Source of the DNA: Candidatus Parcubacteria bacterium
Lineage (GTDB): Bacteria; Patescibacteriota; Minisyncoccia; Minisyncoccales; Minisyncoccaceae
Length of the DNA stretch: 7,718 nt
NCBI GenBank assembly: GCA_017992335.1
Contig: JAGOOU010000024.1
Coordinates: forward strand, 1 to 7,718
Reading direction: 5' to 3'
In this document: piece by piece, positions 5,976 to 7,718 of the stretch
How the letters are laid out: the number at the start of each line of letters is the position of its first letter
Position numbering within the stretch: the first letter of the stretch is position 1
Translations under genes and position numbers: made by a program
Notes under the pieces: model-generated
Seen by the model: only the letters and a program-made list of their open reading frames with translations
Database searches by the model: none
What the model was told of the DNA's origin: nothing

Positions 5976-6952
5976 ACTTCAATTTCCATTACTTTCTTTA
6001 AAAAACTTCTAAAAGGAACGGGTACTCCTCTTCCCAATGCACAAAAGCTTGAGCTCTCCAAAGAAAAAAGTATTTCTTTTATTAATTCCCTGTCTAGTTT
6101 CTTACTTTTTATCATTTCACTTAATCGATACGTTCCTTCTCTGCAAGGCAAACATTTATCACAATTGCCATAAGCAAAAAATTCAATCCATGTTTCCATT
6201 AATTTGAATGGATCTGTTTTTAATTTATTGTAAACAGTAATTGAACCAGCGCCAGCGCAAGGACTTTTTAATTCTTCTCTCAAAAATATTTCTCCGGAAG
6301 CTCCTCCTCCTGATTGAACATAAAAGTCAAAGCCAGGATAATTATCAGTACTTTTTAATATCTCTTCCATACTTAAAGAAATATCTAATTCATAAACTCC
6401 AGGATTTAAGACGTCTCCATTAACAGAATAAAACCTAGTATTACCATATTCTCCTTTATCAATCTTGCTAGCATAATAAAAGGTCTCAACATTATTAACT
6501 AGGGTTGGATAATCAAACAATCCTTTTTCTGCTAAATATGGAGGTTTGAATCTTGGCTCAGCTCTTTTACCTTCTATTGATTCGCATAAAGCACTTTCTT
6601 CTCCGCCAATATATCCACTTTGTTTTTTAAATAGTTTGATCTTTTTATTGCCAATGATTTTCTTTAATTTACTGGAATATTTAGAATAATAATCCTTATT
6701 TAAATAAATATATGCTTCGAGTGCTTCTACTTCATTCATTGCTAAAACAATTCCACTAATTAATTCTTCTGGATAATTTTTAATAATATGTTCATCCTTA
6801 AAAACACATGGTTCTCCTTCAGAGGCATTACAAACCACATATTTCTTTTCTCCTTTTGCTTTTTTAACTAAATCCCATTTTAAATAAGTGGGGAAACCAG
6901 CTCCACCACGACCCAAAAGATTAGATTCTTTAAGTTTAGAAATAATTGTCAT
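5972..6952 (-). CDS. hymB: NuoF/HymB-like NADH:FMN flavoprotein subunit of the hydrogenase, short form
   Basis: The protein has 326 residues and corresponds to the core of NuoF/Nqo1, which oxidises NAD(H) with FMN and passes electrons through a [4Fe-4S] cluster. The FMN loop LLGRGGAGFPTYLKW (12-26) begins only 13 residues into the protein. NASEGEPCVFKDE (42-54) is the nucleotide-binding stretch and YIGGEESALCESIEGKRAEP (114-133) the second one; VNNVETF and a SLBB-like segment follow. The C-terminal N3-type cluster has Cys264, 267, 270 (NCDKCLPCREGT) and Cys304 (SFCALG). An in-frame TAG at 6977-6979 with no other start after it shows the short N-terminus is real. Compared with typical HymB/HndC (about 600 residues) it lacks both the N-terminal thioredoxin-like [2Fe-2S] domain and the C-terminal 2[4Fe-4S] domain. 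Cys49 replaces the usual Gly of the EPG motif. It is first in the block and overlaps hymC by ATGA, which points to a hydrogenase role rather than complex I. Confidence 0.93.
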   Translation of the reverse strand: MTIISKLKESNLLGRGGAGFPTYLKWDLVKKAKGEKKYVVCNASEGEPCVFKDEHIIKNYPEELISGIVLAMNEVEALEAYIYLNKDYYSKYSSKLKKIIGNKKIKLFKKQSGYIGGEESALCESIEGKRAEPRFKPPYLAEKGLFDYPTLVNNVETFYYASKIDKGEYGNTRFYSVNGDVLNPGVYELDISLSMEEILKSTDNYPGFDFYVQSGGGASGEIFLREELKSPCAGAGSITVYNKLKTDPFKLMETWIEFFAYGNCDKCLPCREGTYRLSEMIKSKKLDRELIKEILFSLESSSFCALGRGVPVPFRSFLKKVMEIEV

Positions 6953-6958
6953 AGCTGG

Positions 6959-6988
6959 ATTATACCATATTCGTTTCTAAAAAATCAA
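6959..6988 (-). promoter_or_regulatory. Promoter of the hym block, leaderless type
   Basis: On the minus strand the -35 is TTGATT (6983-6988) and the -10 is a perfect TATAAT (6959-6964), preceded by TGG to make an extended -10. The spacer is 18 bp. Only six bases (CCAGCT) lie between the -10 box and the hymB ATG, so transcription should begin at, or within a base or so of, the A of the start codon, giving an mRNA without a 5' leader. No Shine-Dalgarno is present, which agrees. It should drive hymB, hymC, hymD and the MazG gene. Confidence 0.65.
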
Positions 6989-7006
6989 TCATTGCCAAAC
7001 AATCAT
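6986..7006. repeat. Short direct repeat CAATCAT between divergent promoters, possible operator
   Basis: CAATCAT occurs at 6986-6992 and again at 7000-7006, 14 bp apart. The first copy touches both -35 boxes (TTGATT of hymB and TTGCCA of the plus-strand gene) and the second lies in the plus-strand spacer. A small inverted repeat, ATTG-ccaaa-CAAT (6991-7003), overlaps them. The position suits a shared regulator, but the copies are only 7 bp long in A/T-rich DNA, and a 14-bp period is not a whole helical turn, so chance is a real possibility. Confidence 0.25.
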
Positions 7007-7020
7007 AAAAATAGTATTAT
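6992..7020 (+). promoter_or_regulatory. Promoter of the DUF2090 gene, nearly leaderless
   Basis: TTGCCA (6992-6997, 5 of 6 to the -35 consensus) and TATTAT (7015-7020, 5 of 6 to the -10 consensus) are separated by exactly 17 bp. Eight bases (ATATCCAT) follow before the ATG at 7029, so the expected start point leaves a leader of about 0-3 nt. The -35 lies 3 bp from the -35 of the hym promoter on the other strand, so the two promoters are back to back and could not easily both hold RNA polymerase at once. Confidence 0.6.
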
Positions 7021-7028
7021 ATATCCAT

Positions 7029-7718
7029 ATGAAACAAGAATTATTTATCCTTCCTTTTGATCATCGCTCTTCCTTTATTAGAGATGTATTAAAAGTACAG
7101 GGAAAACCTAATAAAAAACAAAAAGAAATTATATCTTATCTTAAAGAAACTATTTTCCTGGGATTTCTTGATTATGCTAGAAACAAGAAAAACTTTGGAA
7201 TACTAGTTGACGAAGAATATGGAACAGAAATAATCAAGAGAGCCAAAAAAGAAAAAACTATTGTTTCTGTTTCTGCTGAAAAAAGTGGTAAACAAGAATT
7301 TGAATTCGAATATGGAAATAAGTTTAAAGAACATATTAAAAAATTTGAGCCTGACTATGTTAAAATTCTAGTAAGATACAGTCTTGCAAATGATAATAAA
7401 AAGCAACTTACTAATTTTAAAAAGCTTGATCAGTTCTGCAAAAAAAACAACTACAAAATACTTTTTGAGCTGTTAATAAAGGAGAAAGCAAAATCAGATA
7501 AAATAATTAAGGAGATAAGAACATCAATTGAGCCTGATATTTGGAAACTTGAAGGAGACAATAATTGGAATAAAATAATTAAATCCATAAACAAAAACTC
7601 TAGAATAATAATGCTAGGTAGAGGAGAAAATACAAAAATGGTTGAAAAATGGATTAAAAACGCTAAACAACACAAAGAAATTATTGGCTTTGCAATTGGA
7701 AGAACAATATTCTTTAAT
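7029..7718 (+). CDS. DUF2090 (IolC C-terminal-like) TIM-barrel aldolase-like protein, C-terminus cut by window edge
   Basis: The first 230 residues are visible and the frame is open at the right edge. The sequence follows the DUF2090 domain, best known as the C-terminal half of some IolC (5-dehydro-2-deoxygluconokinase) fusions, where it is thought to act as the sugar-phosphate aldolase. Motifs are LFILPFDHRSSF (5-16), GILVDEEYG (57-65), VSAEKSGKQEFEFEYG (81-96), FEPDYVKILVRYSL (106-119), FELLI, EPDIWKLEG (168-176), IMLGRGE and IGFAIGRTIFF at the visible end. There is no kinase domain in front, so this is a stand-alone version. Lys173 in DIWKLEG resembles the Schiff-base lysine context of LacD-type class I aldolases; that is inference. 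The true substrate is unknown, and no inositol genes are visible. It is transcribed divergently from the hydrogenase genes from its own promoter. About 50-80 residues are probably missing. Confidence 0.85.
   Translation, partial: MKQELFILPFDHRSSFIRDVLKVQGKPNKKQKEIISYLKETIFLGFLDYARNKKNFGILVDEEYGTEIIKRAKKEKTIVSVSAEKSGKQEFEFEYGNKFKEHIKKFEPDYVKILVRYSLANDNKKQLTNFKKLDQFCKKNNYKILFELLIKEKAKSDKIIKEIRTSIEPDIWKLEGDNNWNKIIKSINKNSRIIMLGRGENTKMVEKWIKNAKQHKEIIGFAIGRTIFFN

Noticed and set aside
5946..6173. Plus-strand open frame of 75 codons
   Set aside because: It is antisense to the hymB/hymC junction; both minus-strand genes are unambiguous.
6241..6423. Plus-strand open frame of 60 codons
   Set aside because: It is antisense to the well-conserved core of hymB and has no domain pattern.
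5972..6952. NuoF of respiratory complex I
   Set aside because: It overlaps a [FeFe]-hydrogenase gene by ATGA and no other nuo gene is present, so a hydrogenase subunit is the better reading.
6953..6979. Possible N-terminal extension of hymB to restore the missing domain
   Set aside because: An in-frame TAG lies at 6977-6979 and no start codon occurs between it and the ATG at 6952.
7451..7675. Minus-strand open frame of 74 codons, hydrophobic
   Set aside because: It is a shadow of the DUF2090 gene, whose motifs continue through this region on the plus strand.

Overview
This window looks like a low-GC (roughly 30% G+C by eye), gene-dense genome with the standard code: hymB ends in TGA and Trp is TGG. 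It probably comes from an uncultured anaerobic fermenter. Very short gaps, many overlapping genes, small stand-alone domains (a separate MetRS beta domain, a lone DUF2090 aldolase-like domain) and almost no Shine-Dalgarno sequences fit a Patescibacteria/CPR member such as a parcubacterium. That placement is inference, because no rRNA or ribosomal-protein marker is present. No stretch longer than about 80 bases lacks a gene, and I see no tRNA, rRNA, IS element, CRISPR array or intrinsic terminator.

Layout. Ten genes lie on the minus strand (transcribed right to left) and one lies on the plus strand at the right edge. From a divergent promoter region at 6953-7028, the minus strand carries hymB (NuoF-like NADH/FMN subunit), hymC ([FeFe]-hydrogenase catalytic subunit), a hymD-like membrane protein and a MazG-type pyrophosphohydrolase. 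Each of these four overlaps the next by 4 to 26 bp. After a 36-bp gap comes a second block: a two-helix membrane protein, a protein joining an ATP-cone to an Mrr-like nuclease domain, and the ATPase YchF. After a 38-bp gap with its own promoter come desulfoferrodoxin (superoxide reductase) and a stand-alone MetRS tRNA-binding domain. A membrane-anchored SIMPL-domain protein runs off the left edge. On the plus strand a DUF2090 aldolase-like gene starts at 7029 and runs off the right edge.

How they work together. HymB and HymC should form a soluble complex exchanging electrons between NAD(H) and protons/H2 (and perhaps ferredoxin), typical of fermenters disposing of reductant as H2. Superoxide reductase fits an anaerobe that meets occasional oxygen. 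The other genes look like housekeeping or unknown functions packed into the same transcription units.

Most notable points: (1) a stripped-down hydrogenase module in which HymB lacks all N-terminal sequence before its FMN loop and no HymA/NuoE gene is next to it; (2) three promoters whose -10 boxes lie 6 to 8 nt before the start codon, implying leaderless mRNAs, two of them back to back; (3) an ATP-cone/PD-(D/E)xK nuclease fusion overlapping ychF.
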